From a bacterium (GTDB lineage: Bacteria; UBA9089; JASEGY01): a stretch of DNA of 12,592 bases. Location of the stretch: positions 1 through 12,592 of the forward strand of contig JASEGY010000057.1 in NCBI GenBank assembly GCA_030019105.1. The letters run 5' to 3'. Within the stretch, counting starts at the first letter, position 1. Each line of letters begins with the position of its first letter. A program made the translations under genes and the position numbers. Positions 6,040-12,542 of the stretch are shown in pieces. The notes beneath the pieces were generated by a model. That model worked only from the letters and a program-made list of their open reading frames with translations. It was not told the origin of the DNA and did not search any database.

Positions 6040-6330
6040 ATGCCTCCGGTTCCTAAGCAAATCCTTGATATAGTTAAACGAAGACAAGTTATCTTCTCTG
6101 AAAAAGCGCGCTATCAACTTGATACTGGAGAATTTGATACAGACGATCTGATCCACTCTATACTCCATGGTCAAGTCGTCAAAAAAGAGCGGGATGAACT
6201 TCGATTTTCTCGGTATAAATATACAGTAGTCGGCAAATCGATATCGGGAAAACCTGTTTATTCTTGTGGAAAAGTTGTTAAACTACTGGATAAAAACTAT
6301 TTCATCATAACTTTTCACGAAGAAAGGTGA
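6040..6330 (+). CDS. DUF4258-family protein, probable RNase-type toxin
   Basis: The 96-residue protein has the DUF4258 pattern: an early VIFSEKARYQL segment, a helix with DDLIHSILHGQVVKK, a middle strand block (RFSRYKYTVVGKSISGKPVYSCGKVV) and the C-terminal FIITFHEE. DUF4258 proteins belong to the wider MqsR/RelE-like toxin group and are repeatedly paired with YgiT-type zinc-finger antitoxins, as here. The start at 6040 has AAAGGGG (6027-6033) just upstream; the earlier in-frame start at 5977 would overlap the previous gene and has no site. Its stop lies six bases before the ATG of the next gene, and the AGAAAGGTG serving that gene lies within its final codons. Toxicity is inferred, not shown. 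Confidence 0.8.
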   Translation: MPPVPKQILDIVKRRQVIFSEKARYQLDTGEFDTDDLIHSILHGQVVKKERDELRFSRYKYTVVGKSISGKPVYSCGKVVKLLDKNYFIITFHEER

Positions 6331-6335
6331 TTTTT

Positions 6336-6665
6336 ATGAAAAAGCCTTCTAAAGAAATCCAATGTCTTTCTGAAACTCCTTGCAACGGACATCTTCATCT
6401 TAAAACTATCGAACATCAACTCAACATCAAAGGTAAATCTATGACTATTCCTGATGTTGAAGTCTGGGAATGCGATTCATGTGGAGAACATTTCTATCCG
6501 TATGAAGCCTCAAAACAGATTGATCTCTACAAACAATACTCTGAGAGAATCACGTTACGCATTAAACCTGAACTTCATTTGAAACTTATCCAAATTGCTA
6601 AAGCACATCAGCATTCACTTAATCAAGAGGTCAATTATCTATTAGAAAAAGCAATCGCAATCTGA
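6336..6665 (+). CDS. YgiT/MqsA-type zinc-finger antitoxin with C-terminal ribbon-helix-helix segment
   Basis: The 109-residue protein combines two parts. Residues 10-53 are a zinc-finger-like module with C10 and C16, and C46-D-S-C49-G-E-H-F; the first pair is C-x5-C where YgiT proteins usually have C-x2-C. Residues about 71-107 (RITLRIKPELHLKLIQIAKA, then LNQEVNYLLEKAI) form a HicB/Arc-like ribbon-helix-helix DNA-binding segment, unlike the HTH of E. coli MqsA. It would neutralise the DUF4258 protein and repress the operon. ATG 6336 is favoured by the AGAAAGGTG site. The gene ends nine bases from the convergent stop of the outer-membrane-factor gene, with no obvious terminator between them. 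Confidence 0.82.
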   Translation: MKKPSKEIQCLSETPCNGHLHLKTIEHQLNIKGKSMTIPDVEVWECDSCGEHFYPYEASKQIDLYKQYSERITLRIKPELHLKLIQIAKAHQHSLNQEVNYLLEKAIAI

Positions 6666-6673
6666 CTACTTCA

Positions 6674-8215
6674 CTACTTCCCTCCTGTAGTTTTCTCCAG
6701 TAATGACAGCGCCTGCCGGGCATTGCGTTTGGCCTCCTTGTAGGCCAGGGTCTGGTCGAGCAACCCCCTGTGCGCATCAAGGAGATCGATGAAATTAGCC
6801 GCGCCGGAGGTGTAGGCGGTCAGCGATGCCTCGTAGGCGTTGTGCGCCCTGGGGACGATGGAGCGCTGATAAGTGTCTGCCGTGTCACGGGCGGCAGTAT
6901 AGCCGGCAAAGTGCATATCAACCATAGCGATGGTCCGGTTACGCATGTCTTCCAGCTTCCCGGCCATCCCGGCTCGCCTGTCGTGCATCTCCCGGATGTA
7001 GGCGTTCTCATTGGCAAAGTCGGGCTTTGCCCCGGGGGCCATAGGTTGAACCACAAAGGAGGGCATCATGCCCTGGGTGCCCACGGAGCGGACCTCCTGA
7101 TTCCGGAAGTAGGAAAATCCCAGGGAGTAGTCCGGAAACAGTTTCCGGCCGGCCATCTCGATCATGATATCCATGCGCGCCAGCATCAGTTCCATCCGAC
7201 GCAATTCCTGCCGCTGCTCAAGAGCCAGATCACGCATCTTCGCTAATTCAGGTAAAGCCGGAAGATCGGTCTCGTCGAGGCTTCCCATGGTGATGCCCTC
7301 AGGTAGCCCGATGACTTCTCTGAGACGGCTTTCAGCCGCAGACTTCTTTTGGGAGTAAGTTCCCACCATGGTTTCCAGTTTGTCCACCCGGATGGATATC
7401 TTAACCAGATCGGCATAAGCGGCCTTACCGGTGTTGTAGAGCGAGTTGACCACACGATCAATGCTCCGGGCAAGTTCCAGGTTTTCCCGGGTGAGGCGCA
7501 CGGCAGTCTCAAGATAAAGAAGGTCGGCCAGGGTCAGTTTTACTTCCGTTAAAACGTCCCGGGCGGCTTGTTCGTACTCTATTCGCGCGATCTCTACATC
7601 CCTCTGCACCACGTCGCCCTTGAGCGAGACCATTCCCGGGAAGGGGTAGTTCATCTGCACCATCCGCCTGTTCTTTTGGGGGCCGGTCAGGGTATTGAGC
7701 GACTCCGTGAAGTTCAGGTACTGGAAGAGGAGCTGATCCAGAAAGACGGTCTGGTCATACCGGTTGATGGCGGCGCGAAGATTGTCCTCAGCGCTCGTAA
7801 TGGCCGGACTCAACACGGCCGCCGCTGCCAGCAGGCGATCCTGGGTGACGGTTTCTCCGAAAAGCCTTTGGAGAGAATCTTCCTTCTCCGCTTGGCGGAT
7901 CAATGGCAGTTCCTTCTGCCCGGCCGGAGTTAAAAACTGCCCGAGAAGGTCTTCGGCTGACTTCAACTTTTCCTCCTCCGCCATCTTCTGAAGCCGCTGG
8001 ATAGCACCGTTAAAGGCTTTTTCCGCATCTTTTACCTCTGGCGTTGGCCGTAGCAGACCCTCGGTCTTCATGTTTCCCAGGGTTTCCTGATAGAAAGCAG
8101 GCACGTGATCACGCATCCGGGACCGCATGTCCTCGTAGGTCGAGGCAAAGGACCCCCGCGGGAATATTAGGAATAACAGACAAATAAAGATGGTGGTAGT
8201 AAGAAGTTTCATCAT
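6674..8215 (-). CDS. TolC-family outer-membrane efflux factor (CusC-like role)
   Basis: A complete 513-residue protein with a signal peptide (residues 1-24, MMKLLTTTIFICLLFLIF then RGSFAS). Two outer-membrane-efflux repeats of long periplasmic helices follow: about 120-300 (EIARIEYEQAARDVLTEVKL, TLADLLYLETAVRLTRENLEL, YNTGKAAYADLVKISIRVD) and about 320-510 (ELRRMELMLARMDIMIEMAG, AYEASLTAYTSGAANFIDLL). It would trimerise into the exit duct docked to the CusB adaptor. A Met-rich loop (GMMPSFVVQPMAP, residues about 382-394) would suit metal efflux. The ribosome site GGAGGAG lies upstream of tandem ATG codons. It follows cusB in reversed order, with the DUF4258 module inserted between them. It differs from the second factor at 11319 and is the only complete one here. 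Confidence 0.9.
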   Translation of the reverse strand: MMKLLTTTIFICLLFLIFPRGSFASTYEDMRSRMRDHVPAFYQETLGNMKTEGLLRPTPEVKDAEKAFNGAIQRLQKMAEEEKLKSAEDLLGQFLTPAGQKELPLIRQAEKEDSLQRLFGETVTQDRLLAAAAVLSPAITSAEDNLRAAINRYDQTVFLDQLLFQYLNFTESLNTLTGPQKNRRMVQMNYPFPGMVSLKGDVVQRDVEIARIEYEQAARDVLTEVKLTLADLLYLETAVRLTRENLELARSIDRVVNSLYNTGKAAYADLVKISIRVDKLETMVGTYSQKKSAAESRLREVIGLPEGITMGSLDETDLPALPELAKMRDLALEQRQELRRMELMLARMDIMIEMAGRKLFPDYSLGFSYFRNQEVRSVGTQGMMPSFVVQPMAPGAKPDFANENAYIREMHDRRAGMAGKLEDMRNRTIAMVDMHFAGYTAARDTADTYQRSIVPRAHNAYEASLTAYTSGAANFIDLLDAHRGLLDQTLAYKEAKRNARQALSLLEKTTGGK

Positions 8216-8267
8216 TTTTCTCTCCTCCTCCGGCAGACGGGATTAATTCCCTTTTATTCCACATTTT

Positions 8268-8403
8268 GGCCTTGTTCATCGTTTCGGCCAATAGCGCTTG
8301 ACCAAATTTGTTTCGATGTAGTTGCAGAGCTTGCTCTGCCGTGATGTCGAGCAAGCTCGACCACTACAAAATTGATCCAATGGTCCAAACGATGAACAAC
8401 GCC
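8268..8403. mobile_element. MITE-E: 136-bp element with 17-bp terminal inverted repeats and 8-bp target duplication
   Basis: The left tip GGCCTTGTTCATCGTTT (8268-8284) pairs with the right tip (8387-8403) at 16 of 17 positions. The flanks are CACATTTT at 8260-8267 and 8404-8411. Inside are two perfect small hairpins, GCAGAGC-tt-GCTCTGC and GTCGAGC-aa-GCTCGAC. It sits in the divergent space between the outer-membrane-factor gene and the HicB/HicA-like pair, ending 12 bases before the -35 box of the latter. It therefore probably separates the minus-strand gene from its original promoter. Tip and target resemble MITE-C. Confidence 0.92.
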
Positions 8404-8415
8404 CACATTTTTTAC

Positions 8416-8444
8416 TTGACCTGGCTGTTTCAATGAGCTATAAT
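8416..8444 (+). promoter_or_regulatory. Promoter of the HicB/HicA-like pair
   Basis: TTGACC (8416-8421) and TATAAT (8439-8444) are separated by 17 bases. The leader to the start codon is about 60 bases and includes a small inverted repeat CCCT-ttc-AGGG (8460-8470) that could serve as an operator, though it is short. Confidence 0.78.
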
Positions 8445-8508
8445 ATAAAATCAAGAATACCCTTTCAGGGACACTTCGACAGAATTACCCTCATTAAGGA
8501 GGATGACC

Positions 8509-8835
8509 ATGCCAACCATTGAGGCATCCCCGGTTCTAATCCAAAAACCTCAGCGTTATGAGAAAAATATCCAAATCTTTAATCTGCGAGATAATGAATA
8601 TCAACTATCTTTTCCAATTCCTGTTCATCTCGAATACGAAAACGGAGCATTCGCAGCTGTTTCTCACGACTTAAATCTGTTTGGTTGGGCTGATACAGAA
8701 GAAGAGGCCATTACTGACTTGTGCCACGAAATTGTAGATTACTATATAGACCTTAAGAAAGAGCATCAAAATGTAATAAATCAAATGAGCCAGCATTGGA
8801 ATTTCTTGCAGCGGGTAATGAAATCATGCAGTTGA
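8509..8835 (+). CDS. HicB-like antitoxin
   Basis: The 108-residue protein contains the HicB partially degraded RNase-H-like fold: FPIPVHLEYENGAFAAVSHDLNLFGWADTEEEAITDLCHEIVDYYIDL, in which the AAVSHDLNLFGWADTEEEA block (residues about 47-65) is the family hallmark. It lacks an obvious C-terminal DNA-binding domain; an N-terminal extension of about 25 residues precedes the fold. AAGGAGG occupies 8496-8502, so ATG 8509 at six bases' distance is the start, not the ATG at 8503 that touches the site. It overlaps the next gene by ten bases. Confidence 0.82.
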   Translation: MPTIEASPVLIQKPQRYEKNIQIFNLRDNEYQLSFPIPVHLEYENGAFAAVSHDLNLFGWADTEEEAITDLCHEIVDYYIDLKKEHQNVINQMSQHWNFLQRVMKSCS

Positions 8836-9104
8836 AAATTCAAGAAATGCATGGAGTATTTAAAAAGCTCCGAATGGAGACACGTCCCGGCAAACACCAC
8901 GACCACGCTTATCTGTGGGTTAAAGGAAACCTGGTTGTTCGGACCAGGGTTTCGCGAGGAAGTGGTGATATTCCAATGCCTGCAATCTATCAAATCTTAC
9001 ATCAGTTTCACCTGAATAGAGACCAATTTACCAGCTTGAAAAAGTGCCCATTGGATTTAAATGGATATATCGAAATCCTAAAATCTCAGGGCATGCTTGA
9101 ATAA
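8826..9104 (+). CDS. HicA-like putative toxin, diverged
   Basis: The 92-residue protein follows the HicB-like gene with a ten-base overlap. It contains HDHAYLWVKGNLVVRTRVSRG, MPAIYQILHQFHLNRDQF and LDLNGYIEILKSQGML. The histidine-strand-then-helix order resembles HicA toxins (double-stranded-RNA-binding-like mRNA interferases, G-S-H motif followed by strands and a helix), but the canonical G-S-H is replaced by GKHHDH (residues about 26-31). The family call rests mainly on the partner and size. I take ATG 8826; a TTG at 8796 would add ten residues. After its stop begins the duplicated membrane-gene fragment at 9113. Confidence 0.62.
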   Translation: MQLKIQEMHGVFKKLRMETRPGKHHDHAYLWVKGNLVVRTRVSRGSGDIPMPAIYQILHQFHLNRDQFTSLKKCPLDLNGYIEILKSQGMLE

Positions 9105-9112
9105 TAGGGGTA

Positions 9113-9192
9113 TAATTGACTCTCGCGACTCTTCAATTCCTTTCTCTCGCAGCCACTCGGATAGACCTCCTTCGAAGAAACCCGCAATTCCA
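9113..9192 (-). pseudogene. 80-bp remnant duplicate of the small membrane-protein gene
   Basis: It matches 10956-11035 at about 74 of 80 positions without gaps. On the minus strand it encodes FGIAGFFEGGLSEWLREKGIEE..., compared with DGIAGFFEGGIAEWLREKGIEE in the complete gene. Similarity ends abruptly on both sides. The two copies are direct repeats in the same orientation and enclose the ATPase gene with its promoter. The fragment is either what remains of a second copy of that gene, or one arm of a recombination event that placed the ATPase cassette here. Confidence 0.85.
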
Positions 9193-9207
9193 AACAGCAA
9201 TTAACAC

Positions 9208-9236
9208 TTGACATCCCGGGTTAGATAGTATATATT
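9208..9236 (+). promoter_or_regulatory. Promoter of the ATPase-nuclease gene
   Basis: A consensus TTGACA (9208-9213) is followed after 17 bases by TATATT (9231-9236). It begins 15 bases after the duplicated fragment, so it belongs to the cassette rather than to the old gene. Confidence 0.78.
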
Positions 9237-9238
9237 AG

Positions 9239-9267
9239 GTCTCAGATTCGAGACGTCTCAGATCTGA
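9239..9267. promoter_or_regulatory. Overlapping palindromes between promoter and ATPase start (candidate operator)
   Basis: GAGACGTCTC (9250-9259) and TCAGATCTGA (9258-9267) are perfect 10-bp palindromes that overlap by two bases. GTCTCAGAT also occurs twice, at 9239-9247 and 9255-9263. Their position directly after the -10 box and just before AAGGAG (9268-9273) would let a bound protein block transcription. No regulator gene is adjacent, so the binder is unknown. Confidence 0.55.
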
Positions 9268-9278
9268 AAGGAGCAGTC

Positions 9279-10847
9279 ATGTTTTTTGAATCCTCCAGGC
9301 CGGTTACCGGACCAGAGTTTTTCAACCGCGCCGAGGAGCTTAAAGAACTGTTGCGGTCGGTGGATATCCTTCGCCAGGGCAGCACCCACTATCTGGCCCT
9401 TTTAGGCTGGCGCAAGGTCGGTAAAACCAGCCTTTTGTGGCAATTTATGGAAGCAGCCCGCGGCAGAGACGTCCACTTCTTCAGCGTAGATTGCTGGGAG
9501 AAAAAACCTACTCCCAAAATCTTCTTCCAGGACTATCTTATCCGGACCTTAGACGGCTTCATCAGGGATCACAATCCGTCCGGTTTCCGAAGCCCCATAA
9601 GAACGGCCCTCGTCCAGGAAAGCCGGCTGCTGTCCACCATAGCCGATTTACGCCAACTCGGGATCAAGGCCATAACCGAGGGCACTGAGCTGCTCCTGGA
9701 ACTGCGCCGAAACGGCTATTCCGACGCCCTGTTCGCCGGGATTGTGGACCTGCCGGAGCGTATCGCTCAGGAAACGAATACCTGTTTCGTAGCCATCATT
9801 GATGAATTCCAGGAATTGAAAGACCTCAACCACTTCAAAGCCATCAAAGAATACATGGGCGACATCTTCGCCTTCTTCCGGGCCCGTTGGAGCCGTCACA
9901 AGCGGGTTAACTACATCATCTCCGGATCGAAGATAACCATGATGAAAGAGATCCTCACCCGGGAACGCGCCCCCCTGTTCCAGCACTTCAAGATACTCGA
10001 AGTAGAGGTCTTCAGAGAAGCGGATGCCCGAACCTTACTCCGGGAAGTATCCTCCCGGGCGGAAAAACCTATCCCGAAGGGCCTGATTGATAAGCTCCTG
10101 GCTGTAGTGGGCTTCCATCCCTTCTATCTCCAGGTGCTGGGAGGAGAACTGTGCCGCCAGGAACAGCTTGACGAAGACGCCTTCAAAGTCACTGTCCAGG
10201 AGAACTTGTTCAGCGCCACAGGTAAACTCGCCCTTTATTTCCAGGATATCGTCGGCCGGATCGTAGGCCGTTCAGCTTCTTTAGAGCAGACCCTTATTCA
10301 GATCGCCCATCAGCCAGGGACACTGAGCCAACTGGCCGCCCGAATGGAAGTAGGCACCGGAACCCTGAAATCCTGGATCGACCGGGCAAGTGATCTGATT
10401 AAATTTACCGACGGCATCTACCAGATCGCTGATCCCTGCCTGCGCCTCTATCTCTCCGGGAAATCGGAAATGAAGCCTATTCTTCCAACCCTGGTTCTGG
10501 GGAACGAAGCAGAACAGACCGTCGCCCGGCACATGGCCGCGGCCGGATTTGAGCTGATCTATCAGTCCCGGGCCAGCCGGGGAGCCTTCGATCTTTTAGC
10601 TATCCAGGGGGCCAGAGAAATAGGTGCTCAGGTCAAAAAAGCCCATCTCCCTTACTATCTTCCCAGAGAAAAGCTCCATCTGATGACACACTGGGCAGAA
10701 AAACTCGCCTGGATTCCCCTCCTGGCCCTGGTGATCGAGGAAGACGTCCGCTTTTACGATATCCGCCACTTGAAGGCGAAAGGGAAAAGCTGCCGGATCG
10801 ACGAAAAAACTCAGGCCATAGATAATCTCTTGATGCTGGGAAGCTAA
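9279..10847 (+). CDS. AAA/STAND-like ATPase fused to a C-terminal PD-(D/E)XK-like nuclease domain
   Basis: A 522-residue soluble protein of the archaeal-type ATPase (ATPase_2) group. The N-terminal FFNRAEEL box leads to Walker A G43-W-R-K-V-G-K49-T50-S and Walker B CFVAIID175-E176-FQEL; IISGSK near residues 210-215 looks like the sensor region. Residues about 330-385 form a winged-helix-like unit (TLSQLAARMEVGTGTLKSWI). From about 405 a nuclease-like fold follows: G408-N-E410-A-E, an invariant-looking RGAFD438LLA and Q451-V-K453, matching the E…D…(E/Q)xK order of Hjc-like and DUF234-type domains, with Gln in place of the usual Glu. It could act in DNA transactions or mobile-element or phage conflict; the role is inference. 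AAGGAG lies five bases before the ATG. It stands alone on its strand, ending 13 bases from the convergent membrane-protein stop. Confidence 0.82.
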   Translation: MFFESSRPVTGPEFFNRAEELKELLRSVDILRQGSTHYLALLGWRKVGKTSLLWQFMEAARGRDVHFFSVDCWEKKPTPKIFFQDYLIRTLDGFIRDHNPSGFRSPIRTALVQESRLLSTIADLRQLGIKAITEGTELLLELRRNGYSDALFAGIVDLPERIAQETNTCFVAIIDEFQELKDLNHFKAIKEYMGDIFAFFRARWSRHKRVNYIISGSKITMMKEILTRERAPLFQHFKILEVEVFREADARTLLREVSSRAEKPIPKGLIDKLLAVVGFHPFYLQVLGGELCRQEQLDEDAFKVTVQENLFSATGKLALYFQDIVGRIVGRSASLEQTLIQIAHQPGTLSQLAARMEVGTGTLKSWIDRASDLIKFTDGIYQIADPCLRLYLSGKSEMKPILPTLVLGNEAEQTVARHMAAAGFELIYQSRASRGAFDLLAIQGAREIGAQVKKAHLPYYLPREKLHLMTHWAEKLAWIPLLALVIEEDVRFYDIRHLKAKGKSCRIDEKTQAIDNLLMLGS

Positions 10848-10860
10848 TTATCCGACCTTG

Positions 10861-11322
10861 TCAACCAAAGTCCGGCCGAATTCCAAGGATCAAGGCCAAT
10901 GATAGAACTAATCCACTTCCGAAAAGGCAGCCGGCCATCTTCCCCAGGGCTGTTGTAATTGGCTCTCGCGACTCTTCAATTCCTTTCTCCCGCAGCCACT
11001 CGGCTATGCCTCCTTCAAAGAAACCCGCAATTCCATCTGTCAGGGCATCGCCAATTACTCCACCGGCAATTGCCCCCGCCACCCCAAATAAGACACCACC
11101 CCAAAGCGCAGGAATGGTAAGTAAACCCGTATCAATTGCCCCGAAAATCAGGTCGGGAATCATTCCTCTGAAAGGGCGTTTTGCCAGGAACAGTCCTGAT
11201 AAAGGTACGATTGTTAAACCCAAAACTATTGGGCCAATCGGAAATCTAAACTGAAGAGTCATCACTCCAATCACTCCCACAATAACTCCAAAAAATCCAA
11301 CATAGGATGCCTTTCTTATCAT
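10861..11322 (-). CDS. Small glycine-zipper integral membrane protein, coupled to the outer-membrane-factor gene
   Basis: A 153-residue protein I do not recognise by name. It has hydrophobic segments at about 8-25, 28-46, 60-78 and 128-148, and a Gly/Ala-rich middle (WGGVLFGVAGAIAGGVIGDA, about 74-93) typical of glycine zippers. A conserved amphipathic block, GIAGFFEGGIAEWLREKGIEE, sits at about 97-117. Its ATG overlaps the stop of the upstream outer-membrane-factor gene (ATGA, 11319-11322), with GGAGG seven bases ahead, so translation is coupled. A role with that efflux gene is therefore likely but unknown. Part of it is duplicated at 9113-9192. Confidence 0.7.
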   Translation of the reverse strand: MIRKASYVGFFGVIVGVIGVMTLQFRFPIGPIVLGLTIVPLSGLFLAKRPFRGMIPDLIFGAIDTGLLTIPALWGGVLFGVAGAIAGGVIGDALTDGIAGFFEGGIAEWLREKGIEESREPITTALGKMAGCLFGSGLVLSLALILGIRPDFG

Positions 11323-12542
11323 AATCCATCCTCCGTGGTTTTTATTGGATAACCCACCACCCGTTCCAGGCGGGTCAGGTTCTGGAGCAGGTCAGCCCGG
11401 GCGCGAGCCAGGGCCAGTTCAAAATTCAGCCAGACCGCTTGCACCTCCAGCATCTCGCTAAGCGAAGTCTGTCCTGCTCTATACCATGTTTCCGACAGTT
11501 CAAAGGATTTCCGGGCCTGCGGGATCAGGGTTTTTTCGTACAATTCCACCAGACGTTGGCTGATTCGAATCCGGAAAAATAGATTCTTTACCATGGAGTT
11601 AGTCATATTTACCCGGTCCTGGCGGGTGTTCCGGGAGGCTTGAATACTATCCTCAGCCTCGCGGACGGCGGAGCGGTTCTTGTTAAGCCAGATTGGTAGG
11701 GTAAGTCCGGCCATAACTCCCCAGGCATCCCGGCCACTGTCCTCTATGGCCGGATTCACTGCTTCACCAATATCACTGTACATGAAACCAAGGTTGAAGT
11801 CGGGCAGCCTCTGTCGCTTGGCCAGGTCCAGGGATAAGGTGTTGATCTCGGTTTCCACCTCAGCCAGCAGGACCTCGTGGCGGTTATTCTCGGCCAGGCG
11901 GTAAAGCATTTCCAGATTCAGTTCGGGAACAGGCGCTTGCTTCCGGGGATAAATCTTCACCTGAGTCTCAGGAGGCCGGTTGAGCAGGGAGTTGATCCGG
12001 GTTTCCTCGGTCCGGCGAAGCTCTTCCAGGAGAAGGAGATCGTAACTCACCTGGGCCAGTTGTGACTGGACGCGGAGCGTATCCTGGAGGTGGGTCTTAC
12101 CCTCGCCGTAATCCCCTTCGGCGATCTGGAGAAGGCGCTCGACAAGGACCTTGTTTTTCTGGGTCAGGGTGATCGCTTCAAGGATGTATTGCAATTCGGC
12201 GTAACTGATTTTCAGGTCCGTGACAACATCGCGGACGGCAATCTCGTATTTCAATCGAGCCATTTCCGCGGCCCTGGCTGCTTTTTCCCCTTTAAGTCTG
12301 AGTTTTCCGAAACCCGGTATCATCTGGTTCAATCGGAGCTGGTTCCGGTTTGCTCCGAGCCTTGTTTCCACCGGAGATGGGAAATGAGTAATACTGAAGA
12401 CCGGATCCGGCCAGGACTTTGCCTGGGGATATTTTTCGACCGCCGCCTGCCAACGATAACGAGCAGCCAGAATGCCAGGGTTGTTTTCAAAGGCGATCTT
12501 GATCAGTTCTTCCAGACCGAGAGGAGAATCCGGGGAGTGATT
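11319..12542 (-). pseudogene. TolC-family outer-membrane efflux factor, N-terminus removed by an element insertion
   Basis: About 407 residues of an outer-membrane factor remain: LGLEELIKIAFENNPGILAARYRWQAAVEKYPQA (first helix), SWPDPVFSITHFP, NQMIPGFGKLRLKGEKAARA, two long helical repeats, GVMAGLTLPIWLNKNRSAVREAE and FELSETWYRAGQTSLSEMLEVQ near the end. The family signatures DPVFSI and LTLPIW are present. No signal peptide remains: at 12542 the coding sequence runs into element B's left end (12543-12592), and the open frame continues only to a TTG inside that repeat. Unless the missing part lies beyond the contig and the repeat is an assembly join, the product cannot be exported. The 3' end is coupled to the small membrane-protein gene. 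Confidence 0.82.
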
